In this document: in pieces, positions 17,922 through 27,449 of the stretch
How positions within the stretch are numbered: the first letter of the stretch is position 1
How the letters are laid out: every line of letters begins with the position of its first letter
Assembly (NCBI RefSeq): GCF_003429665.1
Contig: NZ_QUWK01000014.1
Span: forward strand, 1-64,000
Origin: Sphaerochaeta halotolerans
GTDB taxonomy: Bacteria > Spirochaetota > Spirochaetia > Sphaerochaetales > Sphaerochaetaceae
Length of the DNA: 64,000 nucleotides
Direction: 5' to 3'
Position numbers and translations under genes: made by a program
Notes under the pieces: model-generated
What the model was told of the DNA's origin: nothing
What the model saw: the letters and a program-made list of their open reading frames with translations, nothing else
Database searches by the model: none

Positions 17922-18986
17922 TTATTTGATGTTCTGCTTAGCCACTTCCCAGTCGAAGTCTGCAAGTTTGGGGATATTAAACTCAGCAGGGCTCTTGACT
18001 GTGGAACCGACGTTGTCCAGGGTCCAAGCGTATCCAGCTTCCTGGATGGCAAGGAACTTGTCAGCATCTTCGCCAGCATACCCAGCAAGAACCAATCCCT
18101 GCTGTCTTGCATAGTCGACGATCTCTGGCTGTTCAACTGCCCAGTAGAATGCCTCAGTCAGACCATCAAGAATGTCCTGAGGTACATCACGAGGGATCAT
18201 GAGAGGCCATGTCTCACTGAGCAAGGGGATGTTCTCTGCATTTTCCTGTACCTTCATGATGGAGGGAATGTTAAGACCGAAGTCAGTGTAGTCACTGGTG
18301 TCAGTGATGGCGAGGGCGCGAAGCTGTCCAGCTTTGATGAAGTCAATCAAGGAGGAGAAGGTGCCCATGGCAATCTCTGCATCGCCTGCAATGACGTTGA
18401 TACCAGCTTGACGGCAAGAACCAGCGGTCATGTAGTTAGGAGAGGGAACTCCAGCGATGTCACGAATTGCCTCAAAGAGAACGTGAGGACCAACGCCGAA
18501 GCCGCTGATTGCCATGTTCTGCTTTCCACTCTTCAAGTAAGCCATTGCATCATCATAGGTCTTGATGTCTGAATCTGGGGAAACAACAAGAACAGCTGCA
18601 CCCATATACGGGTGGAAGGAAGCCCAATCAGCCCAGTAGGTGTCACTGGTGCCCATTACACGAAAACCAGAGATAGGGCCACTACCGGTTGCAAACATGC
18701 TATACCCATCATGCTTCTTACTGTACATTACAGTATTTGCAGCAACAGCGGATGCAGCACCTTCCTGGTTCACCACATTGATGGTTTCCCCAAGATACTC
18801 TTCCATCTTTGCGATAACCGGACGAACAGCAGTATCAGTGCCACCACCGGCTCCGAAGCCAACATAGACTACCGGCTGTGTTTTCGGCCAAAGCTTGGTG
18901 CTTGCAGCCTCTTTCTGACCTTCTGCGAACAGTGAAGTCGCAACCAACAGTACCAGAAGGATAACAAGAATTCTGTTTTTCTTCAT
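17922..18986 (-). CDS. tctC: tripartite tricarboxylate transporter substrate-binding protein TctC
   Basis: The 354-residue periplasmic protein has a signal peptide (KKNRILVILLVLLVATSLFAEG) and a mature end EGQKEAAS, the same style as other binding proteins here. The family features are VYVGFGAGGGTDTAVRPVIAKMEEYLG at the N-terminus (the substrate carboxylate loop) and VVNQEGAASAVAANTVMYSKKHDGYSM. TctC/Bug proteins bind carboxylic acids. With TctB and TctA it forms a complete TTT importer. The gene lies downstream of the FadR-type regulator on the same strand. Candidate operator repeats occupy its leader. The ligand is not predictable from sequence, though neighbouring genes suggest a sugar acid. 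Confidence 0.9.
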   Translation of the reverse strand: MKKNRILVILLVLLVATSLFAEGQKEAASTKLWPKTQPVVYVGFGAGGGTDTAVRPVIAKMEEYLGETINVVNQEGAASAVAANTVMYSKKHDGYSMFATGSGPISGFRVMGTSDTYWADWASFHPYMGAAVLVVSPDSDIKTYDDAMAYLKSGKQNMAISGFGVGPHVLFEAIRDIAGVPSPNYMTAGSCRQAGINVIAGDAEIAMGTFSSLIDFIKAGQLRALAITDTSDYTDFGLNIPSIMKVQENAENIPLLSETWPLMIPRDVPQDILDGLTEAFYWAVEQPEIVDYARQQGLVLAGYAGEDADKFLAIQEAGYAWTLDNVGSTVKSPAEFNIPKLADFDWEVAKQNIK

Positions 18987-19039
18987 ACAAAACTCTCCTT
19001 TTATTTTTTTATGGTATAAGCCATAAAATTACTTATATG

Positions 19040-19075
19040 TTGTATGACGTCCTATAAGCTACAAGACTCATACAA
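19040..19075. promoter_or_regulatory. candidate operator for the FadR-type regulator (inverted 8-mers)
   Basis: TTGTATGA (19040-19047) and TCATACAA (19068-19075) are exact inverted copies separated by 20 bases, in the gap between the regulator gene and tctC. The same TCATACAA occurs in the promoter of the regulator gene (19857-19864) and across the tctC start (18983-18990). Recurrence next to one regulator suggests its binding site; this is not proven. Confidence 0.4.
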
Positions 19076-19110
19076 AACATTTCAGGTAAAAGCTTCATCT
19101 GCAAACAAAA

Positions 19111-19818
19111 CTACAGCTCAGCTAACTCTGAAATCCGATCAACAGTCTTGGCCACATGCTCACGCATCAGCCTGGCTGCCTCTTCCCTATTATGTACCCT
19201 TAGTGCTTCGAGGATGATGCGATGATAATACCGTCCGTCTCGCATACCCAAGTGAGTAACAATGGACTCCATGCTTGCATTCATCAAATCCTGCATGAAA
19301 AGAGCTACATTGATCAGCATGTTGTTCTTTGTTGCTTTTGCGATAGCCATATGGAACTGGATATCATCATGAGCAAATACCTTAATGTCCTGGGTATTCT
19401 GCTCCATCCGAACAACAATCGCCTCAAGTGCGTCACATTCCTCTTTCGTGATTCTCGTAGCGGCTATCTCCGTTGCCCCTACTTCCATTACCATTCTGTA
19501 CTCAAGAATCTCCTGCAAGGAGTTCTTGTCAATCATGAACATGGGAAACAACATGTCACGGTAATTCTCGCTGGTCACCCTTCTGATGAAAGATCCTTCT
19601 CCATGACGTGTTTCTACGATTCCCAAGGCCTTGAGCTTCTGCATCGCCTCACGAATGCTGATGCGGCTCACTCCAAACTCCTGTCTCATTTCATTTTCGG
19701 AAGGGAGTTTTTCACCCTCCTTCCATTTATTACTCTTGATCTGGGCAAGCAATTGCTCATACACTTGGCTAGAAATCTTCTCTTGTCTTACAATTTTCGT
19801 TGAATTTTGTTGCGGCAT
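19111..19818 (-). CDS. GntR-family (FadR/FCD) transcriptional regulator
   Basis: The 235-residue protein has an N-terminal winged helix (SSQVYEQLLAQIKSNKWKEG, KLPSENEMRQEFGVSRISIREAM) and an all-helical FCD ligand domain from about residue 95. That domain contains the metal/ligand residues AHDDIQFHMAIAKAT and RYYHRIILEAL. FCD regulators of this type sense small carboxylates or sugar acids and usually repress adjacent catabolic genes. It is first in line before tctCBA and the carboxylate-locus enzymes, on the same strand. The start at 19818 has GGAGGGAAG before it. A copy of the TCATACAA motif in its own promoter suggests autoregulation. Confidence 0.9.
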   Translation of the reverse strand: MPQQNSTKIVRQEKISSQVYEQLLAQIKSNKWKEGEKLPSENEMRQEFGVSRISIREAMQKLKALGIVETRHGEGSFIRRVTSENYRDMLFPMFMIDKNSLQEILEYRMVMEVGATEIAATRITKEECDALEAIVVRMEQNTQDIKVFAHDDIQFHMAIAKATKNNMLINVALFMQDLMNASMESIVTHLGMRDGRYYHRIILEALRVHNREEAARLMREHVAKTVDRISELAEL

Positions 19819-19856
19819 CGAAAACTTCCCTCCAAGTCAGTACCACTGATAGGTTA

Positions 19857-19878
19857 TCATACAAGTGTTATATGTCAA
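19857..19878 (-). promoter_or_regulatory. promoter of the FadR-type regulator with an embedded candidate operator
   Basis: On the minus strand TTGACA (19878-19873) is followed within the spacer by TTGTATGA (19864-19857), the 8-mer also found inverted before tctC. A -10 box of TAACCT at 16-bp spacing is weak. A bound repressor would sit between -35 and -10. Confidence 0.4.
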
Positions 19879-19967
19879 TCACTTTTTTACATTATTTTAT
19901 TATAGTATATCAATATCGATATATGCATATCGAGTGAAAGCTTCTAATATCCTTTTTCTCCACGCAC

Positions 19968-20093
19968 TCACTCCCCTTTCTGTTTATTCTTCCCAAGAAA
20001 AAGCAGAACCAGAAATATGATGAAGATGACCACGAAGATGGCCAGCATTCCTTGTCCCATCAGTGTCAGTGATTTTGAAAAAATTGACTGCAT
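19968..20093 (-). CDS. oadG: OadG-like small subunit of a sodium-pumping decarboxylase
   Basis: The 41-residue peptide has a single membrane helix (GMLAIFVVIFIIFLVLLFLG) followed by a lysine-rich tail (KNKQKGE). This is the form of the gamma subunit of oxaloacetate/methylmalonyl-CoA decarboxylases. The ATG at 20093 follows an AGGAGGAGG-type site that overlaps the end of oadB, with a gap of ten bases, so co-expression is clear. A longer open frame to 20189 overlaps oadB and has no proper start. The peptide is shorter than typical OadG (about 80-100), so the assignment rests mainly on position and topology. Confidence 0.65.
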   Translation of the reverse strand: MQSIFSKSLTLMGQGMLAIFVVIFIIFLVLLFLGKNKQKGE

Positions 20094-20103
20094 AAGCCTC
20101 CTC

Positions 20104-21240
20104 CTATAACAATCCCGGGACCAGTCCCAGGATGACACCGCCGGCAATGACTGATGCAATCTGCCCAGCGACATTTGCCCCGACTGCATGCATCAACAGA
20201 TGATTCTGAGGATCTGCTTGCTGCCCTAGCCGTTGAATAACCCTTGCTGACATAGGGAAGGCAGAAATACCTGCAGCCCCAACCATCGGGTTGACCTTCT
20301 TTTTCACAAACAAGTTCAAAATCTTTGCAAACACAACCCCGGCAATGGTATCAAAGATGAAGGCAAGCAATCCAAGCGCCATAATCATAATGGTCTGCAC
20401 GGTCACAAATGACTCTGCTTTCATCGTGGAAGCAATCGTGATACCAAGCAACAAAGTAATAAGATTAACCAATACGGTTTGCGCAGCGTTGGAAAGCGTA
20501 TCCAAGACAGTGCACTCCCTGATAAGGTTGCCGAACATCAGCATCCCCACCAAGGAAACAGAGGCAGGGGCTACATAGCCAGCAACCACTGTTACGATGA
20601 TCGGGAAGAGAATCTTTGCTCGCTTCGATACGGAACGGGGATTGTACGGCATCTTGATCATTCGCTCTTTCTTAGTGGTCACCAACTTGATGGCAAAGGG
20701 TTGTATGATTGGCACCAAAGCCATATACGAATAGGCGGCAATGGCAATCGGCCCTACATACTTGCTCCCAAGCACCTGAGAGACCAGGATAGAGGTGGGT
20801 CCATCTGCGGCGCCAATGATCCCTATTGATGCAGCATCGATCAAACTGAACCCAAGCAAGGTGGCCACACTAATGGTGGCAAAAATACCCCACTGGGCAG
20901 CTGCGCCAAAGAGGATCAACTTGGGATTGGCCAACAAAGGACCGAAATCGATCATAGCCCCGATACCGATGAACAACAGCAGGGGCAACGCCTCTGCTGA
21001 TTCTATTCCCAGCTCGAAGAGCCAGTCGAGTATGCCTGGGACCTCTCCGATTCCAACCATCATCTGTGTGATGGCTCCAGAGAACGGCAAGTTGACCAAG
21101 ATGGCACCAAAGCCCATGGGAAGCAAAAGCGGGGGCTCGAGTTTCTTTGCAATTGCAAGATAAATGAGAAGACCTCCCACACCGAACATTACCAGTTGCT
21201 TCCACGTAGTGCTAAGAAGTCCTTCCAGCAAGAAGTCCAT
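20104..21240 (-). CDS. oadB: sodium ion-translocating decarboxylase beta subunit
   Basis: The 378-residue polytopic membrane protein matches OadB/GcdB/MmdB. It begins with MDFLLEGLLSTTWKQLVMFG and has GALIDFGPLL-type sequence (here IGAMIDFGPLLANPKLILFGAAAQ), followed by IGIIGAADGPTSILVS. The latter region includes the Asp and Ser/Asn residues involved in Na+ transport. The C-terminus VGANVAGQIASVIAGGVIL is also typical. The subunit couples decarboxylation to Na+ export. The start at 21240 has GGAGGTTCTCT before it. No alpha (carboxyltransferase/biotin) subunit is encoded nearby; it must be supplied from elsewhere. Position beside the carboxylate locus may be coincidental, since the two units have different promoters. 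Confidence 0.92.
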   Translation of the reverse strand: MDFLLEGLLSTTWKQLVMFGVGGLLIYLAIAKKLEPPLLLPMGFGAILVNLPFSGAITQMMVGIGEVPGILDWLFELGIESAEALPLLLFIGIGAMIDFGPLLANPKLILFGAAAQWGIFATISVATLLGFSLIDAASIGIIGAADGPTSILVSQVLGSKYVGPIAIAAYSYMALVPIIQPFAIKLVTTKKERMIKMPYNPRSVSKRAKILFPIIVTVVAGYVAPASVSLVGMLMFGNLIRECTVLDTLSNAAQTVLVNLITLLLGITIASTMKAESFVTVQTIMIMALGLLAFIFDTIAGVVFAKILNLFVKKKVNPMVGAAGISAFPMSARVIQRLGQQADPQNHLLMHAVGANVAGQIASVIAGGVILGLVPGLL

Positions 21241-21437
21241 AGAGAACCTCCGGGGATAAAAGAATAGGGGGAGAAGTTGACTTCGCACGAGGGCAATGAA
21301 GCTCCCCCAACGTTGTTAATCATAGAGGGCTTATGGGTCGAGGTCAAATGTTAATTTTCGAAGGTTTGGATTCTATTCTCAGAAAGAAGCCGTACATATG
21401 TATTGAAACCACACAGTACAACTCCTATAGTAGTTCC

Positions 21438-22235
21438 ATGGAAACACCGATCAAGCTCACAAACCAGGATATTCCTGCAGTTCGTGCCTATATCGCAGGA
21501 GAGAAAGAGATGAACCTCTTCATTGAAGGGGATATTGAGCACTATGGTCTTGAGAATGATGCGGTCACACTGTATGCATTCGGCCATGATTGGGATTGCC
21601 TGCTCCTGAAGTACTACTCCAACTACATGATTGCAAGCAACAAGAAAACCTATGATGCACACCAGGTTGCTGAGTTTCTGAAGGGAAAGGAGATGCAGTG
21701 CCTGAGTGCGGATGAGCGACTGCTTAAACAAATCCAGCCTTACTACCCTTTTGGGGAGATCCACGGAACCTATCTCTGCCGTCTTGAGAGAGAATCATTT
21801 TGCAAACAATCGAATCAGCCTTCTTCAGTTTCCAAGCTTGCAGGAGAGGATGCCCAGGATGTCGTGAACCTCTACAAGCAGATTGAGGAGTTTGCAAAAC
21901 CATATATTGAAAAAGAAGCAGAGAAGCTCCAGGAAATACGCAACAACTTCGAAAAGGGTGGCAACGGGTATGGTATTTTCAAGGATGGAAACCTCGTCTC
22001 TACTGCCTATACAACTGCATCCACCAAGAGTGGCGCCATGATTGTAGGGGTTGCTACCCATCCTTCCTTCCGCAACCAAGGTTTTGCCTCCACGGTCATG
22101 AATGAGCTTTGTGCAGTCGAATTCTCTCGAGGACGGTCCTTCCTCTGCCTCTTCTACAGTAATCCTACCGCCGGAGCTCTCTATCACAGGCTTGGATTTG
22201 AGACCATCGGTCGCTGGGGGATGCTGAAGTTCTAG
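21438..22235 (+). CDS. GNAT-family N-acetyltransferase
   Basis: The 265-residue protein has a C-terminal GNAT domain (about residues 130-265). Motif A is VGVATHPSFRNQGFASTVMNEL (acetyl-CoA loop R/QxxGxA), and SNPTAGALYHRLGFETIG is motif B. The N-terminal half (ETPIKLTNQDIPAVRAYIAG and later HDWDCLLLKYYSNYMIAS) resembles the extra domain of two-domain predicted acetyltransferases. The substrate is unknown. The start is ambiguous. The ATG at 21438 begins the recognisable domain but lacks a ribosome-binding site, whereas an in-frame ATG at 21348 has a GAGGTCAA site and would add 30 residues. It is divergent from oadB. Confidence 0.75.
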   Translation: METPIKLTNQDIPAVRAYIAGEKEMNLFIEGDIEHYGLENDAVTLYAFGHDWDCLLLKYYSNYMIASNKKTYDAHQVAEFLKGKEMQCLSADERLLKQIQPYYPFGEIHGTYLCRLERESFCKQSNQPSSVSKLAGEDAQDVVNLYKQIEEFAKPYIEKEAEKLQEIRNNFEKGGNGYGIFKDGNLVSTAYTTASTKSGAMIVGVATHPSFRNQGFASTVMNELCAVEFSRGRSFLCLFYSNPTAGALYHRLGFETIGRWGMLKF

Positions 22236-22313
22236 GAAAGTACCCTATAGGCAGTATTTTTGAGTTGCATGCTTACTGCAACAGCTTAGAATGATTACCA
22301 GGAGAAGCATATA

Positions 22314-22877
22314 ATGAAAGCACTGGTATTGGAAGAAAAGGGACGACTGAACGTACGTGACGTTCCCATTGAGGAGCACATGAGCTCCTATGATGTTACG
22401 GTGGATGTAAAAGCATGTGGTATCTGTGGAAGTGACGTCCACTACTACACCGAGGGAGCCATTGGGGAGTTTGTTGTCAAGGAACCAATGATCCTCGGCC
22501 ATGAGGCAGCTGGAGTCGTGGTAGCCAAGGGAGAGCAGGTTACAAACCTGGAAATCGGAGATTTGGTCTGCATGGAACCAGGGGTCCCCGATCTGCAGTC
22601 CGACCAGGTGCTTGAAGGAAACTACAACCTAGATCCAGGTATCTCTTTCTGGGCCACTCCGCCGATTCATGGCTGTCTGCGTGAACAGGTTGTGCATCCA
22701 TCCCGCTTCTGTTTCAAGTTACCCAAAGGGGTCAGTGTGCAGGAAGGCGCCATGATGGAACCATTGGCAACAGGCATTGAGGCAGCAAAGAAAGCCCAGG
22801 TGAAACCGGGGGACACCGCTCTTGTAGTAGGAGCAGGAACCATCGGTATCATGGTTGCTATCTCCTGCCTTGCTGCA
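22314..22877 (+). pseudogene. xylitol/L-iditol 2-dehydrogenase-like gene, 3' truncated
   Basis: About 188 residues of a zinc MDR polyol dehydrogenase are intact. They include [12 protein letters not shown] (catalytic Cys), [10 protein letters not shown], a structural lobe in which the usual Cys cluster is replaced by [31 protein letters not shown], and the Rossmann start [18 protein letters not shown]. After Ala188 the homology stops in mid-fold at about 22877 and the reading frame runs into a terminator hairpin and the end of an opposite-strand ABC permease gene. The remaining 150 or so residues of the NAD domain are absent, so the enzyme cannot be complete. The ATG has a good AGGAGAAG site. 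The break coincides with the start of an A/T-rich ribose-type ABC cassette, consistent with insertion of that cassette or deletion at its edge. Confidence 0.85.
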
Positions 22878-22883
22878 ATTAAA

Positions 22884-22910
22884 CCCCTGTGCAAACAAGA
22901 AACACAGGGG
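22884..22910. terminator. bidirectional terminator at the end of the ribose-type ABC operon
   Basis: CCCCTGTG (22884-22891) and CACAGGGG (22903-22910) form a perfect 8-bp stem with an 11-base loop. T-rich sequence follows on plus (TATTTTATATTT) and UUUAAUU follows on minus. It closes the minus-strand operon whose last stop is at 22930. It also marks the point where the truncated dehydrogenase loses homology. Confidence 0.75.
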
Positions 22911-22929
22911 TATTTTATATTTCTACAGA

Positions 22930-24012
22930 TTATGCACTCTTTACAATCTTTCTTTGCTTCTTATCGCGAGTTTCTGATGATCGGGCGTTAATTCGCTGCT
23001 GGGTTTGGTCTAGGATGACCGCAGCGAGAATCACCAAACCTTTAATAACATTCTGCCAGAACTCAGAAACACCAAGCATCACCAGACCATCGCTCAACAC
23101 TCCAATTACAAAAGCACCAATGACAGTCCCTCCGATACTTCCTATTCCTCCTGAGAGGCTCGTACCACCTAGGACAGCTGCAGCAATAGCATTCATTTCA
23201 TAACTTTCTCCTGTAGCTGGATGGGCAGCAACCAATTGACTGGCAATGATCAAACCAACCAATGCAGAAGCAAAACCAGAGAACATGTAGACAAGTGTTG
23301 TCACTTTCTTGACTTGAATTCCTGATAATTCCGCTGCTCGTTGATTACCTCCAATGGCATAAATATGTCTTCCAAAGGGGGTTTTCTTTGCAATGTATAT
23401 TGCAATTATCATCAATAGGATCATCAGCCAAACAGAAAAGGGCATACCAAGGAACCTTCCAGCACCGAGGATTGGGAATCCAGTATTTCCAAGTTCAGGT
23501 TTTCCTTGAAGGTTAGGAAATGTTGCTCCACCTGAACGAATATTTGCAAAGCCTCTCGCAATGTACATCATTCCAAGCGTTCCTATAAAAGGGGCAACAT
23601 TCAACCTTGTGATGAGTAATCCATTTACGCCTCCAATTGCAGTACCGAGTAATAGACAAACAAGTATTATTAAAGGTACATGTAAATATAGAGTACCTCC
23701 AAACATATTAAGAACTATTCCTTCATTTATGAGTCCTCCAGCAATCATTCCAGAGAGCCCGACAATCGAACCCACAGATAAATCAATACCACCAGTTAAA
23801 ATAACAAAAGTCATCCCGATTGCCATAATTCCAGTAATTGCAACATGCTTTGCAATGGTCATGAGATTTACCGGGTGAAGGAAATTAATACCGCGGGTAG
23901 TGTTCAATAATACAGTAAAAACTATTACCAAAAGTATGAGGGCAATAATTGTCCTCATCTTGAGTAAAATCATACTAATCGAGAAATCATTATTTTTAAT
24001 GCTATTCTTCAT
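22930..24012 (-). CDS. ribose-type (CUT2) sugar ABC transporter permease
   Basis: The 360-residue membrane protein is an RbsC-family permease. It has [31 protein letters not shown], the conserved [25 protein letters not shown], and [29 protein letters not shown]. These form the homodimeric channel of ribose, xylose, galactose or inositol importers. The start overlaps the ATPase stop by four bases (ATGA) and has a GGAGG site. The C-terminal tail ([17 protein letters not shown]) is basic and cytosolic. Codon use is more A/T-rich than in flanking regions. Confidence 0.92.
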   Translation of the reverse strand: MKNSIKNNDFSISMILLKMRTIIALILLVIVFTVLLNTTRGINFLHPVNLMTIAKHVAITGIMAIGMTFVILTGGIDLSVGSIVGLSGMIAGGLINEGIVLNMFGGTLYLHVPLIILVCLLLGTAIGGVNGLLITRLNVAPFIGTLGMMYIARGFANIRSGGATFPNLQGKPELGNTGFPILGAGRFLGMPFSVWLMILLMIIAIYIAKKTPFGRHIYAIGGNQRAAELSGIQVKKVTTLVYMFSGFASALVGLIIASQLVAAHPATGESYEMNAIAAAVLGGTSLSGGIGSIGGTVIGAFVIGVLSDGLVMLGVSEFWQNVIKGLVILAAVILDQTQQRINARSSETRDKKQRKIVKSA

Positions 24013-25556
24013 TTATTCTTTCCTCCGACCCTCTGCGCTGTAGTCATATGGCCAATTGTTGAAGCATTTACGATATTTTCTTCTGAAATATCTTCCTTCC
24101 CAAAATTACCTGTAATTCTACCCTTGGAAAGGACAATCACTCTGTCACAAATTGCTAGCAGTTCTTTTAACTCGCTTGTAACCATGATGATTGCAAGCCC
24201 TTTCTGAGCCAAATCGTTCATAATATTGAAAATCTCGCCTTTTGCTCCTACATCGATACCCCTCGTGGGTTCGTCCAAGAGCAATACTTTTGGCTGGATT
24301 AAGAGACTTTTGCCAAACACAACTTTTTGTTGGTTGCCTCCACTAAGAGACATGATTGAATCCGCTGGATTGGAAGTCTTAATTGACATGCTAGTAATTG
24401 TTTCATTTACACAGCTTGATTCATCACTCCCGCTAATGTGTATCTTCTTTTTAACAATTCTCCAGAGCCCCGGCAATGTGAGATTATGCGAAACACTCAT
24501 CGTTTGCACAATCCCTTCTCGTTGCCTATCCTCAGGAACTAACGCTATACCTTTTCTAATTCTAGATTTAATATCTGGTTCTCCAAGAAGTTCATTTTCA
24601 AGAAATATCTTGCCTCTCGCCTCTCTATGCAGGCCCATTATTGATTCCAGAGTCTCTGTCCGTCCTGCTCCAAGAAGGCCATATATACCAAGCACCTCTC
24701 CTCTTCGAACATCAAAAGAAATGCTTTTCAATAAAGGTTCTTCAGCAGGGCCATGCAAAAAAAGATCTTTAACCTGCAATACAACATCGCCAATCTGGCG
24801 TTTCCCAGAATGGAATATTTTACTTGCTTCCCCTCCGACCATAGAAGAGATGATCCATTGCAGATTGACGTCACTCATCGGTTTTTCTGTAATTAACTCA
24901 CCATCACGTAAAACAGTGATGTAATCACCAATCTGTATTAGTTCTTCTAGCCGGTGAGAGATGTAAATGATAGAGACCCCGTTTGATTTTAATTCGTCAA
25001 TAATCTTAAACAATATTTCTACTTCAGTTTTTGAAAGAGCCGAAGTAGGTTCATCCATAATAAGGATGTTAACATCTTCAGCTAATGCACGAGCAATCTC
25101 TACAATTTGCTGTTGCCCAACCTTCAGAGAACTGACCTTACTTCTAGGATTTATGTCTTGTTCTAGTTTTCTCAACAACTCTTTTGCCTTCAGTTCTTGA
25201 GTCCCATGATCAATCCATCCTTTATTTTTCAACAATTCCTTATTCATAAATATATTCTCAGCTACATTGAGGTTCGGGAAGAGGCTTAGCTCTTGATAGA
25301 TAATCCCTATACCTTTTTGTGCAGCTGTTTTGGGGGTCAGATGAGTCAATTCTTCATCTTGCAAATAGAATTTGCCACTGGTGGGCATTTCCACTCCAGA
25401 TAGTATTTTCATAAGAGTCGATTTCCCTGCACCGTTCTCCCCAACCAGTACATTTACTTTTCCCTCATAGACATTAAAATTGACTCCTTTTAATGCCATA
25501 GTACCAGGGTACACTTTTCTAATATTTTCTGCCCTGAGAATTACTGCATCACTCAT
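24009..25556 (-). CDS. ribose-type sugar ABC transporter ATP-binding protein
   Basis: The 515-residue protein has two fused ABC domains like RbsA. The first has Walker A GENGAGKSTLMKIL, signature VGQQQIVEIARAL and Walker B ILIMDEPTSAL. The second has the degenerate GLLGAGRTETLESIM, signature LSGGNQQKVVFGKSLL and LLLDEPTRGIDVG. It energises the permease at 22930. The start at 25556 overlaps the DUF2291 gene by eight bases; an in-frame ATG at 25568 is an alternative. The substrate is a monosaccharide or related polyol, not identifiable from this subunit. Confidence 0.92.
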   Translation of the reverse strand: MSDAVILRAENIRKVYPGTMALKGVNFNVYEGKVNVLVGENGAGKSTLMKILSGVEMPTSGKFYLQDEELTHLTPKTAAQKGIGIIYQELSLFPNLNVAENIFMNKELLKNKGWIDHGTQELKAKELLRKLEQDINPRSKVSSLKVGQQQIVEIARALAEDVNILIMDEPTSALSKTEVEILFKIIDELKSNGVSIIYISHRLEELIQIGDYITVLRDGELITEKPMSDVNLQWIISSMVGGEASKIFHSGKRQIGDVVLQVKDLFLHGPAEEPLLKSISFDVRRGEVLGIYGLLGAGRTETLESIMGLHREARGKIFLENELLGEPDIKSRIRKGIALVPEDRQREGIVQTMSVSHNLTLPGLWRIVKKKIHISGSDESSCVNETITSMSIKTSNPADSIMSLSGGNQQKVVFGKSLLIQPKVLLLDEPTRGIDVGAKGEIFNIMNDLAQKGLAIIMVTSELKELLAICDRVIVLSKGRITGNFGKEDISEENIVNASTIGHMTTAQRVGGKNK

Positions 25557-26226
25557 CCGATTCACCATTATTCAATTCCAACCACACCGGTGTTATCATG
25601 ATTTCCTCTGAACCATCATAAAGTGTGAATGCACCAAGAAAACTAACATTCATCCCTGGTTCCCATGACTCATTAACAACAGATACAACATTATCTCTAA
25701 TATAGAAATTGATTTCTCGTGATATATTCGCAAATTCAATCTGGTTATTAAAATCATCAAACTTGATAAACTCTAATGCATCTCGCACCATGCTTTTCTT
25801 GATGACTGGACCAATCTGTATAGTGCAATTGGATTCCTGACTCAGATCAGGCAAATCCAACACCAGTAACCCTGCCGACGAATCCCTGTTAACCTCATAA
25901 ATTGGAAATGTTCCAGAGACAATAAATGTGTAAGGAGAAAGTTCTTCTTTTCTTATCCCATATTTTTTTTTCGTAGTTTCTGTGTCTGTGCGCAGCAGAG
26001 ATAATAACTCTTTCAAGTCATATGCTTCTTCTTCAAATATAGTAAGGACCCTATCGTCCCAAATGTCATGTACATATTCTACAGCATCAAATGACTCATC
26101 CTCAAAATAGAAGGACACGCCATCATTATTTTTATTCTTACTTGACCCGTCATGTTTTACAAACGTACACGACATGAAAAGCGCTGAAATTATTAAGATA
26201 AGACACGTATTTCGTAATAGTTTCAT
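25549..26226 (-). CDS. DUF2291-family predicted periplasmic lipoprotein
   Basis: The 225-residue protein starts with a lipoprotein signal, MKLLRNTCLILIISALFMSC, with the lipobox Cys at residue 20. The body matches the DUF2291 pattern as I recall it: FDAVEYVHDIWDDRVL, then KKKYGIR, SPYTFIVSGTFPIYEVN, VLDLP, and the most characteristic part CTIQIGPVIKKSMVRDALEFI followed by FNNQIEFANISREIN. DUF2291 proteins are repeatedly found inside ribose-type ABC operons, but no function is established. Here it lies between the binding-protein gene and the ATPase gene and overlaps the latter. A role in substrate delivery or complex assembly at the membrane is inferred from context only. Confidence 0.8.
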   Translation of the reverse strand: MKLLRNTCLILIISALFMSCTFVKHDGSSKNKNNDGVSFYFEDESFDAVEYVHDIWDDRVLTIFEEEAYDLKELLSLLRTDTETTKKKYGIRKEELSPYTFIVSGTFPIYEVNRDSSAGLLVLDLPDLSQESNCTIQIGPVIKKSMVRDALEFIKFDDFNNQIEFANISREINFYIRDNVVSVVNESWEPGMNVSFLGAFTLYDGSEEIMITPVWLELNNGESDE

Positions 26227-26245
26227 TTGAACTCACCCAATGTAA

Positions 26246-26275
26246 ATATAGCTCCTCTACTGTGAGGAGCTATAT
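26246..26275 (-). promoter_or_regulatory. intercistronic stem-loop after the ribose-type binding-protein gene
   Basis: ATATAGCTCCTC (26246-26257) and GAGGAGCTATAT (26264-26275) form a perfect 12-bp stem with a 6-base loop in the 60-base gap between the binding-protein stop and the DUF2291 start. It would favour high levels of the binding-protein mRNA. Confidence 0.75.
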
Positions 26276-26286
26276 TATTATTCAAT

Positions 26287-27246
<960 letters not shown>

Positions 27247-27263
27247 TCATAGTTTGTACTTCG

Positions 27264-27292
27264 ATGGTAATATGGCAAACTTGAGCTGTCAA
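27264..27292 (-). promoter_or_regulatory. promoter of the ribose-type ABC operon
   Basis: On the minus strand TTGACA (27292-27287) and TACCAT (27269-27264) are 17 bp apart, about 35 bases before the binding-protein ATG. Upstream is a long A/T tract with runs of A and T that may hold binding sites for the DeoR-type regulator encoded at 27450-28211. Confidence 0.6.
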
Positions 27293-27449
27293 TGAAAATA
27301 TTTTCTATTTTTTTCGTTTATAGGATTATTAAATATTTTTATTTGTTTTTTTTTGTTTTTTGTAATCCAACTAAAATCCACAAACTTTCTATTTATATCT
27401 ATTAAGGCTCAAAGTGCTTTGCTGCAAATACAACACAGTAGGCTACTGC

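Noticed and set aside
17850-18572. Open frame of 240 codons opposite tctC
   Set aside because: No domain, no ribosome-binding site, and it lies wholly over a clear binding-protein gene and its hairpin.
27300-27370. Runs of T and A as a possible structured RNA or riboswitch
   Set aside because: No stable stems or known riboswitch core could be found; simple A/T-rich promoter sequence is sufficient.
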